A stretch of 8,373 bases of DNA from an uncultured Oscillibacter sp. (lineage in GTDB: Bacteria; Bacillota; Clostridia; Oscillospirales; Oscillospiraceae). Under the pieces are notes generated by a model. The model searched no databases. It had not been told where the DNA came from and saw only the letters and a list, made by a program, of their open reading frames with translations. Numbering within the stretch: position 1 is the stretch's first letter; each line of letters begins with the position of its first letter. The stretch lies in the NCBI GenBank assembly GCA_902476875.1, contig CABSFC010000112.1:1-8373 (forward strand). Reading direction: 5' to 3'. The position numbers and the translations under genes are program-made. Below are positions 1 to 6,196 of this stretch, piece after piece.

Positions 1-1602
1 CTGGACGTCACCGTGGTCTCCACCGGCAAGAAGGTGGTCATGATCGAGGCCGGCGCCAACGAGGTCCCCAACGACGTCATGTTCGAGGCCATCCGGCAGG
101 CCCACGAGGAGAACCAGAAGCAGATCGCCCTCATCAACCAGATGGTGGCGGAGATCGGCAAGCCCAAGTTCGACTATCCCCACGCCGCCTTCGACCAGGA
201 GCTGTTCGACGACATCGTTGCAAACTTCATGGACGAGGCCAAGGCCGCCATGGACACCGACGACAAGAACGTCCGGGAGGCCCGCTGGAACGCCATGATC
301 GAGAAGTGGCACGAGAAGTATCTGGAGTCCCATCCCGACATGGACCAGTACCTGGAGGAGATCACCTACAAGTTCCAGAAGAAGATCGTCAAGGCCTGGC
401 TGCTGGAGGGCCACCGCGTGGACGGCCGCGCCAAGAACGAGATCCGTCCCCTGGCCGCCGAGGTGGGCGTCCTGCCCCGGACCCACGGCTCCGGCCTGTT
501 CACCCGCGGCCAGACCCAGGTCCTCTCCGTCTGCACCCTGGACACCCTGTCCGCCAACCAGAAGCTGGACACCATCTGGGAGGAGACCGAGAAGCGTTAT
601 ATGCACCACTACAACTTCCCCGGCTACTCTGTCGGCGAGGCCAAGCCCGCCCGCAGCCCCGGCCGCCGGGAGATCGGCCACGGCGCTCTGGCCGAGCGGG
701 CGCTGCTGCCCGTGATCCCCTCCGTGGAGGAGTTCCCCTACGCCATCCGCGTGGTGTCCGAGGTCGTCAGCTCCAACGGCTCCACCTCCCAGGGCTCCAT
801 CTGCGGCTCCACCCTGGCGCTGATGGACGCCGGCGTGCCCATCAAGGCCCCCGTGGCCGGCATCTCCTGCGGATTGATCCAGGACGACGACGGCTCCTTC
901 ACCACCTTCATCGACATCCAGGGCGTGGAGGACTTCCACGGCGAGATGGACTTCAAGGTGGCCGGCACCAAGAAGGGCATCACCGCCATCCAGATGGACC
1001 TGAAAAACGACGGATTGACCATGGAGATCATCAAGAACGCCCTGGACATCACCTATGACGCCCGGGTGCAGATCCTGGACCAGATCATGCTGCCCTGCAT
1101 CGCCGCCCCCCGGCCCGAGGTCAGCAAGTACGCCCCCAAGATGATCACCATGCACATCGACCCCGACAAGATCCGGGACGTTATCGGCAAGGGCGGCAGC
1201 GTCATCCAGAAGATCGTGGCCGACACCGGCGCCAAGATCGACATCAACGACGACGGCTCCGTGTTCATCTCCGCCCCCAACCCCGACAGCTGCGACGCCG
1301 CCAAGAAGTGCATCGACGACATCGTGTTCGTCCCCGAGGTGGGCGCGCTGTACTACGGCCGCGTGGTGCGCCTGATGACCTTCGGCGCTTTCGTGGAGCT
1401 GGCCCCCGGCAAGGACGGCCTGGTCCACATCTCCAAGCTGGCCGACCACCGCATCGAGAAGGTGGAGGACGCCTGCAAGATCGGCGATATGATGTGGGTC
1501 AAGGTCACGGACATCGACGAGAAGGGCCGCGTGAACCTGAGCCACAAGGACGCCATGCGGGAGGTCCGGGCCAAGGAGGCCGCCGGCGAGCGCGTGAAAT
1601 AA
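1..1602 (+). CDS. pnp: Polyribonucleotide nucleotidyltransferase (PNPase), 5'-truncated by the window edge
   Basis: PNPase degrades RNA 3'-to-5' by phosphorolysis, releasing nucleoside diphosphates; it is a cytoplasmic trimer. The frame is open from base 1, so 533 residues are visible. By comparison with the roughly 710-residue family, about 175 N-terminal residues (most of the first RNase PH domain) lie outside the window. In order: the end of RNase PH domain 1 (VVMIEAGANEV), the helical linker (about residues 25-135), and RNase PH domain 2 with the phosphate-binding GRREIGHG (221-228) and SNGSTSQGS loop. Residues equivalent to the catalytic Asp486, Asp492 and Lys494 of the E. coli enzyme are D311, D317 and K319 (in EDFHGEMDFK). 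A KH domain with GKGG (396-399) and an S1 domain (about 447-515, YYGRVVRLMTFGAFVEL) follow. The GTG at 13 is an internal codon, not the start. All visible key residues are present, so the enzyme looks functional. It ends 20 bp before a strong terminator. Confidence 0.97.
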   Translation: MDVTVVSTGKKVVMIEAGANEVPNDVMFEAIRQAHEENQKQIALINQMVAEIGKPKFDYPHAAFDQELFDDIVANFMDEAKAAMDTDDKNVREARWNAMIEKWHEKYLESHPDMDQYLEEITYKFQKKIVKAWLLEGHRVDGRAKNEIRPLAAEVGVLPRTHGSGLFTRGQTQVLSVCTLDTLSANQKLDTIWEETEKRYMHHYNFPGYSVGEAKPARSPGRREIGHGALAERALLPVIPSVEEFPYAIRVVSEVVSSNGSTSQGSICGSTLALMDAGVPIKAPVAGISCGLIQDDDGSFTTFIDIQGVEDFHGEMDFKVAGTKKGITAIQMDLKNDGLTMEIIKNALDITYDARVQILDQIMLPCIAAPRPEVSKYAPKMITMHIDPDKIRDVIGKGGSVIQKIVADTGAKIDINDDGSVFISAPNPDSCDAAKKCIDDIVFVPEVGALYYGRVVRLMTFGAFVELAPGKDGLVHISKLADHRIEKVEDACKIGDMMWVKVTDIDEKGRVNLSHKDAMREVRAKEAAGERVK

Positions 1603-1622
1603 GGAACTTTCAGAAATTAAGC

Positions 1623-1658
1623 AAAAAACATGGACGCTGTGAGGCGTCCATGTTTTTT
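1623..1658. terminator. Bidirectional intrinsic terminator between pnp and the SLH gene
   Basis: A 15-bp perfect stem pairs 1623-1637 with 1644-1658 (core ACATGGACGC / GCGTCCATGT) around the loop TGTGAG. The stem is flanked by A6 on the left and T6 on the right, so it reads as stem plus U-run on both strands. It ends pnp on the plus strand and the convergent SLH gene, whose stop codon is at 1671-1673, on the minus strand. Confidence 0.95.
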
Positions 1659-1670
1659 ATTGGCTTTTTC

Positions 1671-2726
1671 TCAGCCCTCGGCCTTTTCGGCGGCCTGGGC
1701 AGCTCTGTACAGGAAGGTCGCGATCTGGCCCCGGGTGCAGGTGGTCATGGGGGAGAAGGTGGTGGCGGTGGTGCCCAGGGTGACGCCGTTGGCCACGGCC
1801 CAGTCCACGGCGTCGGCATAATCCGCGTCCTCGGGCACGTCGGTGAAGGAGGTCTTCTCAGCCTCGGCGCTGCCGTTGGCCCGCCAGATGAAATTCACCG
1901 CCATAAAGCGGGTGCAGGGGTCGTTGGGGGCAAAGGCGCCGCCGCCGGCCACGCCTTCCTCGGCGGCCCACAGGACGGCCTTATAATAGTAAGCGCTGGC
2001 GTCGGTCACATCGCGGAAGGGGCTCTCAGTGGACTCCGGCTCCGGAGAACCGGCGGCCCGCCACAGGAAGGTGATGATCTGGGCCCGGGTGCAGGGAGTG
2101 GAGGGGCCGAAGGTGCCGTCAGTGTAGCCGGTGGTGATCTTCTTCTCCGCGGCCCACAGGATGCCGGGATAGTAGGGGGAGGTCTCCGCCACGTCAGAGA
2201 AGGGATTCACGGTCTCGGCGGGCTTCTCGGGCTCAGCCGGGGTCTCAGGCTCGGCGGGCTTCTCGGGTTCGGCGGCGGGCAGGGCGTTGTAGGTGCCGCC
2301 CTCCTTCACGTCCACCTCGGTCTTGCCCTGGGCCACCAGCTTGCCGGTCTTGGCCTCAGAGCTGTCCACGATGGTCAGGGTGTAGCCGCTCTGGACCTCG
2401 AAAATGGCGCTGTCCTTCGCGCCGGTCAGGGTGTGGCCGTTGAGGTCAACGGTGACGTCGTGGGAGGCCACGGTCATGACCTGGCCGCCCATAAGGCCGT
2501 TGTAGTCGCTGGAGCCGATGACCACCGCCGCGGTCAGCTCCACGTCGGTGTCCAGGCGCGCGGAAACAGGCTTGTTCTCCGTCTGGGACATGATGGCGCC
2601 CAGAAGCACGGTATAGGTCTCCTCGCCCACGACGATCTTCTGATCCTCCTGCGCGGCGAAAGCGGGGACGGTCAGGCCCAGGCACAGCACCAGGGCCAGA
2701 CACAGGGATGCAAGTTTTTTCTTCAT
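1671..2726 (-). CDS. Secreted SLH-domain surface protein with short N-terminal beta-rich domain
   Basis: This is a 351-residue exported protein expected to bind non-covalently to secondary cell-wall polymer. Residues 1-24 are a clear signal peptide (MKKK, hydrophobic core, VPAFA then AQ). Residues 25-150 form a beta-rich domain with VDLNGHTLTG (93-102) and YTLTIVDSS (115-123), a pattern seen in beta-helix-like regions of Clostridial surface proteins; its ligand is unknown. A Pro/Glu linker with a 12-residue repeat (about 151-172) leads to three SLH repeats beginning at FSDV (176), FRDV (237) and FTDV (294). The usual TRAE-type motif appears as CTRAQ, CTRFM and CTRGQ, each preceded by Cys (212, 271, 330). 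The start at 2726 was chosen because it opens the signal peptide and has AAAGGAGA upstream; AGGAG ends 7 nt before ATG. Upstream in-frame codons to 2888 do not look like protein. No clear promoter was found. Confidence 0.9.
   Translation of the reverse strand: MKKKLASLCLALVLCLGLTVPAFAAQEDQKIVVGEETYTVLLGAIMSQTENKPVSARLDTDVELTAAVVIGSSDYNGLMGGQVMTVASHDVTVDLNGHTLTGAKDSAIFEVQSGYTLTIVDSSEAKTGKLVAQGKTEVDVKEGGTYNALPAAEPEKPAEPETPAEPEKPAETVNPFSDVAETSPYYPGILWAAEKKITTGYTDGTFGPSTPCTRAQIITFLWRAAGSPEPESTESPFRDVTDASAYYYKAVLWAAEEGVAGGGAFAPNDPCTRFMAVNFIWRANGSAEAEKTSFTDVPEDADYADAVDWAVANGVTLGTTATTFSPMTTCTRGQIATFLYRAAQAAEKAEG
2216..2267 (-). repeat. 36-bp-period repeat encoding the Pro/Glu linker of the SLH protein
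   Basis: The 16-base string CGGCGGGCTTCTCGGG occurs at 2216-2231 and again at 2252-2267, exactly 36 bp (12 codons) apart. On the minus strand it encodes the PAEPEKPAE-type linker between the N-terminal domain and the SLH repeats. Such tracts can change length by slippage. Confidence 0.7.
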
Positions 2727-2857
2727 GCTTTTTCTCCTTTGATATGTATTCGACCGACCAGACAGTCGCCGGGGAAAGCCGTCCGGATAAGCCCATGTCC
2801 CGACGGACAGGTTCCCATCGGGAGGAGAGACCCCCCGCCATGGGTACCGCCGGAAGC
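2727..2857 (-). promoter_or_regulatory. Structured leader region of the SLH gene
   Basis: Read on the minus strand, this 131-bp stretch has several short dyads. CCCATG (2839-2844) can pair either with nearby ATGGG (about 2814-2818) or with more distant CATGGG (2791-2796), so the two pairings exclude each other. A small hairpin TGTCC-GTCG-GGACA lies at about 2795-2808, and CGAC-TGTCTG-GTCG at about 2754-2767. It ends with the ribosome binding site AAAGGAGA (2733-2740). I found no match to a riboswitch class I know and no convincing -35/-10 pair. The region holds no credible coding sequence. Confidence 0.35.
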
Positions 2858-2893
2858 ATAAAAGCGGTGTTTGGGGTGAACGCAACACCGCCT
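2858..2893 (-). terminator. Terminator-like hairpin in the SLH gene leader region
   Basis: On the minus strand GCGGTGTT pairs with AACACCGC (2884-2891 with 2864-2871) around a 12-nt loop and is followed directly by TTTTAT. With one G-U pair the stem extends to 10 bp. The U-run is short, and two of its bases are used in the extended stem, so it may be weak. It lies about 130 nt upstream of the SLH start codon. No gene lies upstream on that strand in the window, so it could be an attenuator of the SLH gene, the end of a small antisense RNA, or a block to stray transcription. Confidence 0.4.
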
Positions 2894-2939
2894 GAGGATA
2901 TCAGAGCGCATCACACAGGCCCCATGTCCGGCTTCCTTC

Positions 2940-2968
2940 TTGCAAAAGCGGACACGAACCGGTATAAT
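2940..2968 (+). promoter_or_regulatory. Strong sigma-A-type promoter upstream of the mnmE leader
   Basis: TTGCAA (2940-2945) and a perfect TATAAT (2963-2968) are separated by exactly 17 bp, close to the vegetative sigma consensus. Transcription should begin near 2975 and run toward mnmE. The first transcribed segment is hairpin-rich and meets an intrinsic terminator at 3118-3152. Confidence 0.8.
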
Positions 2969-2974
2969 GGGGGT

Positions 2975-3152
2975 ACGGTACAGTCCGGCGGACTGTTGCG
3001 CCGCGTGGCGCGAGCACTCTCCGCGGGGGGTACGGCGGGTTACCGCGTTTTATGTTTCCGTTCTTCATTTTAGCGGATATTTCATGGAAAAGCAAGGACT
3101 TTTCACCATTTTAGGGCAAAGCGCGGGACGCCGTCAGCACCCGCGCTTTTTT
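2975..3152 (+). ncRNA. Candidate structured leader RNA or small RNA (about 178 nt) before mnmE
   Basis: This is bounded by a near-consensus promoter and an intrinsic terminator. Hairpins visible in order: ACAGTCC-GGC-GGACTGT (2980-2996); GCGCC-GCGT-GGCGC (2998-3011); CGCGG (3022-3026) with CCGCG (3043-3047); AUGG/AAAAG with CUUUU/CCAU around CAAGGA (3084-3109, 2-nt bulge); and the terminator (3118-3149). The segment 3043-3051 (CCGCGTTTT) can pair over 9 bp, with one G-U, with the terminator's left arm 3118-3126, which is an antiterminator-like alternative. No known family (6S, SRP, tmRNA, RNase P, T-box, c-di-GMP) fits. It could be an independent RNA or an attenuated mnmE leader. A 20-codon ATG frame at 3052-3114 has no ribosome binding site and is not called. 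Confidence 0.45.
3118..3152 (+). terminator. Intrinsic terminator upstream of mnmE
   Basis: AAAGCGCGGG (3118-3127) pairs perfectly with CCCGCGCTTT (3140-3149) around a 12-nt loop, and the T-run continues to 3152 (six T in total). It lies about 175 nt after the promoter at 2940-2968 and 70 bp before the mnmE start. It must therefore be read through or regulated if that promoter drives mnmE. Confidence 0.85.
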
Positions 3153-3186
3153 CGCATTTGACCGCGTATGATAAGGAGGGCGGATT

Positions 3187-3222
3187 TTGACCAATTACGT
3201 CATGGGAAAGGAGCTGATCTGA
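3187..3222 (+). CDS. Possible 11-codon leader ORF coupled to mnmE
   Basis: A TTG start at 3187 follows the strong Shine-Dalgarno AAGGAGGG (3173-3180, 6-nt spacing). The frame encodes MTNYVMGKELI and stops at TGA 3220-3222, whose last base is the first base of the mnmE ATG (TGATG overlap). That geometry is typical of translational coupling. The mnmE ribosome binding site (AAAGGAG, 3207-3213) lies inside this frame and largely supplies its Gly-Lys-Glu codons. TTG is a weak start and the peptide resembles nothing I know, so it may be non-functional. The strong upstream Shine-Dalgarno has no other obvious use. Confidence 0.3.
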   Translation: MTNYVMGKELI

Positions 3223-4601
3223 TGGACGTCATCGCCGCCATCGCCACAGGCGGGAATCCCACCGCCATCGGCGTCGTCCGGGTGTCCGGCGCGGGGTGCT
3301 TCGCCCTGTGCGACGCCGTGTTCCGCGCCGCCAACGGGCAGCTGTTCGCGGACCAGGAGGCCCGGAAAATGGTGCTCGGCGAGATGCTGGACCGGGAGGG
3401 CCGTGTCATCGACCGGGGCCTTGCCGTCCGGTTCCCCGGCCCTCACAGCTACACCGGCGAGGACTCCGCCGAGTTCCACTGCCACGGCTCCCCGGTGGTG
3501 CTGCGGGAGCTGCTGGACGCCCTGTTCGCCGCCGGAGCGCGGCAGGCCGGGGCCGGCGAATTCACGAAGCGGGCCTTCCTCAACGGGCGGCTGGACCTGA
3601 CCCAGGCGGAGGCCGTGGTGGACCTGATCGACGCGGAGACCGCCGCCGCCGCCCGGAACGCCGCCGCCCAGCTGGACGGAGGGCTGCGCCGGACGCTGGA
3701 GCCCGTCCAGGACGCGCTGCTGGATATCTCCTCCCGGTTCTACGCCGTGGTGGACTATCCCGACGAGGACATCGAGGACATTCAGCCGGAGCGGATCGCG
3801 GAGGCCCTCCGGACCGCCGACGAGCGCCTGACGGCGCTGCTTGCCACCTGCCGGCGGGGCAAGGTGCTGAAATCCGGCGTCCGCACCGCCATCGTGGGGC
3901 GGCCCAACGCGGGAAAATCCTCGCTGTTGAACGCCCTGGCGGGCTATGACCGGGCCATCGTCACCGACATCCCCGGCACCACCCGGGACACGGTGGAGGA
4001 GTCCGTCCTCTGCGGCGGCGTGCTGCTGCGGCTCATCGACACCGCCGGCATCCGGGACACGGAAGACGCGGTGGAGCGGCTGGGCGTGGAGCGCAGCCGC
4101 AAGGCCATCGAGAGCGCCGACCTGGTGCTGGCCGTGGTGGACGGGACCCAGAGGCCCGACGGCGGGACGGCGGAACTCTTTCGTCTGGCCGCCCGCGGCC
4201 CCCGCTGGATCGCGGTATACACCAAGCGGGATATCGCGCCGCCGCGGATGGCCTTGGCCTCCGTGCCCGCGTCCGCCTCCGCCCCCGCCGACAGCGTGTC
4301 CGTCTCCTCCGTCACCGGGGAGGGCCTGGACAGGCTGGAGGCCGCCGTGGCCAAGCTGTTTCCCGCCGGAGCCCCCGGGGACTCCGGCGGCCTGCTGACG
4401 GACCAGCGGCAGGAGGACGCCGCCCGTCGGGCCAGGGACGCGGCGCGCCGCGCGGCGGAGGCCCTGTCCGCCGGACTGACCCCCGACGCGGTGCTGACCG
4501 ACGTGGAGGAGGCCCTGGACGCTTTGGGCGAGCTGACGGGCCGCACGGCGAAGGAGGAGATCGTCTCCCGCATCTTCTCCCGGTTCTGTGTCGGAAAATG
4601 A
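3222..4601 (+). CDS. mnmE: tRNA uridine-5-carboxymethylaminomethyl(34) synthesis GTPase MnmE
   Basis: MnmE works with MnmG to install the (carboxymethyl)aminomethyl group at C5 of wobble uridine in tRNAs reading split-box NNA/NNG codons. It is a cytoplasmic potassium-dependent GTPase. The 459 residues match the family length. The N-terminal tetrahydrofolate-binding domain (about 1-118) includes DVIAAIATG, GVVRVSG and HSYTGED. The helical domain is split around the inserted G domain. G motifs: GRPNAGKSS (226-234), TTRD (253-256), DTAGI (273-277), TKRD (334-337; Thr replaces the commoner Asn of NKxD) and SSVTGEG. The C-terminus is FCVGK (455-459) with the family's conserved cysteine. ATG 3222 was preferred over the in-frame ATG 3168 because AAAGGAG (3207-3213) sits 8 nt upstream and the family begins at DVIAAIAT. 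MnmG and Jag, common neighbours, are absent here. No terminator is visible after the stop. Confidence 0.96.
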   Translation: MDVIAAIATGGNPTAIGVVRVSGAGCFALCDAVFRAANGQLFADQEARKMVLGEMLDREGRVIDRGLAVRFPGPHSYTGEDSAEFHCHGSPVVLRELLDALFAAGARQAGAGEFTKRAFLNGRLDLTQAEAVVDLIDAETAAAARNAAAQLDGGLRRTLEPVQDALLDISSRFYAVVDYPDEDIEDIQPERIAEALRTADERLTALLATCRRGKVLKSGVRTAIVGRPNAGKSSLLNALAGYDRAIVTDIPGTTRDTVEESVLCGGVLLRLIDTAGIRDTEDAVERLGVERSRKAIESADLVLAVVDGTQRPDGGTAELFRLAARGPRWIAVYTKRDIAPPRMALASVPASASAPADSVSVSSVTGEGLDRLEAAVAKLFPAGAPGDSGGLLTDQRQEDAARRARDAARRAAEALSAGLTPDAVLTDVEEALDALGELTGRTAKEEIVSRIFSRFCVGK

Positions 4602-4677
4602 CGGATATGTGATTTCAAACTTCGCAAAACATGGTTTACAAAATGATATTACAGTGGTAGAATTCCTGTATATCCGT
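4601..4677. repeat. Inverted repeat flanking the DUF1836 promoter
   Basis: ACGGATAT (4601-4608) and its exact reverse complement ATATCCGT (4670-4677) bracket the promoter, 61 bp apart. The right copy covers the predicted transcription start. It could be a paired operator, but an 8-bp inverted match in about 105 bp can occur by chance. Confidence 0.25.
4635..4663 (+). promoter_or_regulatory. Sigma-A-type promoter of the DUF1836-degV-prmA-transporter unit
   Basis: TTTACA (4635-4640) and TAGAAT (4658-4663) are separated by exactly 17 bp, in an AT-rich island between GC-rich genes. Transcription should start near 4670, giving a leader of about 37 nt before the DUF1836 start at 4707. Confidence 0.75.
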
Positions 4678-4706
4678 TATTTGTTTCCGGAAAAAGGAGG
4701 AGCTTC

Positions 4707-5270
4707 ATGAGCGATTTGACGGACTTGCGGGAGCGCCTGCGGACCCAGCGCCCCGTGGCCTGGGAGCAGCTGCCCGATTTTGCCCTGTACATGGACCAGG
4801 TGCTGGGCTATATGGACCGGCAGGTCATCCGCTTCAGCGAGGAGGACGCTCTGACCGCCGCCATGGTGAACAACTACACCAAAAGCGGTCTGGTGCCCAG
4901 AGCCGAGGGGAAGAAGTACAGCCGGGAGCACCTGGCGTATCTCACGGCCATCTGCGTGCTGAAGCGGGTCATGTCCGCCAGGGACATGGACCTGCTGCTG
5001 CGGGAGGAATTGCAGGGAGACCGGCCAGTGTCGGACGGCTACGCGGCTTTCTGCGCCAGCCTGGACAAGGCCCTGAACATCACCGCCGACGAGATGGAGG
5101 CCCGGGCCGGAAAGGACACCCTGGCGGACTCCGCCATCCACTTCGCGCTGCTGAGCTACGCCGCCGGCGTCGCCAGCGGCCGCTATGTCGCCCTGCTGCG
5201 CCAGCAGCAGGCCGGGGAAGAGCCCGCCCGCGCCAAGGCACGGAGCAAAAAGGAAAAGGAGCGTGACTGA
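4707..5270 (+). CDS. DUF1836 family protein (putative DNA-binding)
   Basis: This is a 187-residue protein of the DUF1836 family, which is widespread in Firmicutes and has no assigned function that I know. The family core is at about residues 45-100: MVNNYTKSGLVP (53-64) then KKYSREHLAYL (69-79) and a helix with CVLKRVMSARDM. This spacing (helix, NNY..GLVP turn, KKYSREHL helix) resembles the winged-helix part of MerR regulators, so DNA binding is a reasonable inference. The C-terminal half is mostly helical with no recognisable ligand domain and ends in a basic tail (AKARSKKEKERD). The start has an excellent AGGAGG (4695-4700) 6 nt upstream. The gene is first behind its own promoter and its stop is 2 bp before the degV start, so the two are surely co-transcribed. 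It may regulate this unit, but nothing in the sequence proves it. Confidence 0.85.
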   Translation: MSDLTDLRERLRTQRPVAWEQLPDFALYMDQVLGYMDRQVIRFSEEDALTAAMVNNYTKSGLVPRAEGKKYSREHLAYLTAICVLKRVMSARDMDLLLREELQGDRPVSDGYAAFCASLDKALNITADEMEARAGKDTLADSAIHFALLSYAAGVASGRYVALLRQQQAGEEPARAKARSKKEKERD

Positions 5271-5272
5271 CC

Positions 5273-6145
5273 ATGCGTGATTATGTCATTATGACGGACA
5301 GCTGCTGCGACCTGACCGCTGAAATGGCGGAGGAGCTGGAGCTGGAAGTGCTGCCGCTGAGCCTGCAGATGGGGGAGGCGACCTACCGCAACTGGCTGGA
5401 CGGCCGGGAGATCGGCTTCCGGGACTTCTACGCCCGCATCCGCGGCGGCGAGACCGCCACCACCTCCGCCGTCAGCGTGGGGGACTTTGAGGAGCGGATG
5501 CGGCCCATTCTGCAGAGCGGAAGGGATATCCTGTGCATCAACTTCTCCTCCGCCCTCTCCACCACCTACCAGTCCGCCGCCATCGCGGCGGAGGAGCTGC
5601 GGGGCGAGTTCCCGGAGGCGAAGATCCTGGTGGTGGACTCCCTGTGCGCCTCTCTGGGCCAGGGGCTGCTGGTGTATCTCTGCGCCCGGGAGAAAAAGGC
5701 GGGCAAAACGCTGGAGGAGGTCCACGCCTTTGCCGAGGAGACGAAGGGCAGGGTCTGCCACTGGTTTACCGTGGACGATCTGAACCACCTGAAGCGGGGC
5801 GGGCGCATCAGCGCCGCCACGGCCCTGTTCGGCACCATGCTGGCCATCAAGCCCGTCATGCACGTGGACGACGGCGGCCATCTGACCGCCGTCAGCAAGG
5901 CCCGGGGGCGGAAAGCGTCCCTGCTGGCCATGGTGGACCACATGGAGGAGAGCGCCATCGATCCGGCGGCCCAGACCATCTTCATCAGCCACGGCGACTG
6001 CGAGGCGGACGCCCGCTTTGTGGCGGAGGAGGTCACCCGGCGCTTCGGCGTGAAGGACATCCATATCAACTATGTCGGCCCGGTCATCGGCAACCACTCC
6101 GGGCCGGGGACCATGGCGCTGTTTTTCCTCGGGAAAACACGCTGA
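5273..6145 (+). CDS. DegV family (FakB-like) fatty-acid-binding protein
   Basis: DegV/FakB proteins bind a fatty acid and present it to the kinase FakA for phosphorylation, feeding exogenous or recycled acyl chains into phospholipid synthesis. The 290 residues match the family length. Visible motifs: TDSCCDL (8-14), TTSAVS (63-68), the NFSSALSTTYQSA lipid-binding loop (90-102), VVDSLCASLGQGLLV, DLNHLKRGGRIS, KARGRKAS and GPVIGNHSGPGT (269-280) with the conserved His275 near the lipid carboxylate. The first half forms the EDD fold, the second the acyl-binding lobe. The start is ATG 5273, two bases after the DUF1836 stop, with AAAGGAG (5255-5261) inside the end of that gene. No fakA is in the window, and the chain preferred cannot be read from sequence. 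No terminator follows; the next 231 bp hold a MITE-like element before prmA. Confidence 0.93.
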   Translation: MRDYVIMTDSCCDLTAEMAEELELEVLPLSLQMGEATYRNWLDGREIGFRDFYARIRGGETATTSAVSVGDFEERMRPILQSGRDILCINFSSALSTTYQSAAIAAEELRGEFPEAKILVVDSLCASLGQGLLVYLCAREKKAGKTLEEVHAFAEETKGRVCHWFTVDDLNHLKRGGRISAATALFGTMLAIKPVMHVDDGGHLTAVSKARGRKASLLAMVDHMEESAIDPAAQTIFISHGDCEADARFVAEEVTRRFGVKDIHINYVGPVIGNHSGPGTMALFFLGKTR

Positions 6146-6196
6146 GACAATTGAGGATTTGGAATTTGCCGGCTTCGGATGTTCCCTTGATTTCTA

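Noticed and set aside
1308..2861. Long plus-strand open frame (517 codons) across the pnp end, terminator and SLH gene
   Set aside because: It crosses a strong terminator and lies antisense to the SLH gene; its Gly/Arg/Ala-rich translation is a GC artefact.
2727..2888. 54-codon N-terminal extension of the SLH protein
   Set aside because: It would bury the signal peptide inside the protein, and it overlaps the leader hairpins.
3029..3047. GGGTTACCGCG resembles the T-box consensus end (TGGNACCGCG) and the 3' end of a c-di-GMP-I riboswitch
   Set aside because: The UGGN tRNA-acceptor element is absent and only about 60 nt lie between the predicted start and this motif, too short for a Stem I. 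The c-di-GMP core (GCAAACC then GGGACGCAAAGCC) is not present upstream in the right order.
3052..3114. 20-codon ATG frame (MFPFFILADISWKSKDFSPF) in the leader RNA
   Set aside because: No Shine-Dalgarno precedes it and it overlaps the proposed pairing arms; evidence for translation is lacking.
2975..3152. 6S RNA as identity of the transcript of about 178 nt
   Set aside because: The 5' and 3' ends are not complementary and no long rod with a central bubble can be drawn.
2940..3161. Plus-strand open frame of 73 codons in the mnmE leader
   Set aside because: It begins inside the promoter -35 region, has no ribosome binding site and runs through the intrinsic terminator.
3167..3172. TATGAT as a -10 box for a separate mnmE promoter
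   Set aside because: No acceptable -35 element is found 16-18 bp upstream; that position falls in the terminator stem.
3168..3221. Upstream ATG extension of mnmE
   Set aside because: The extra 18 residues are not part of the family, and a good ribosome binding site precedes ATG 3222.
4221..4232. MnmE G4 motif TKRD instead of NKxD as a sign of lost GTP binding
   Set aside because: T is an accepted variant of the [NT]KxD consensus and all other G motifs are intact.
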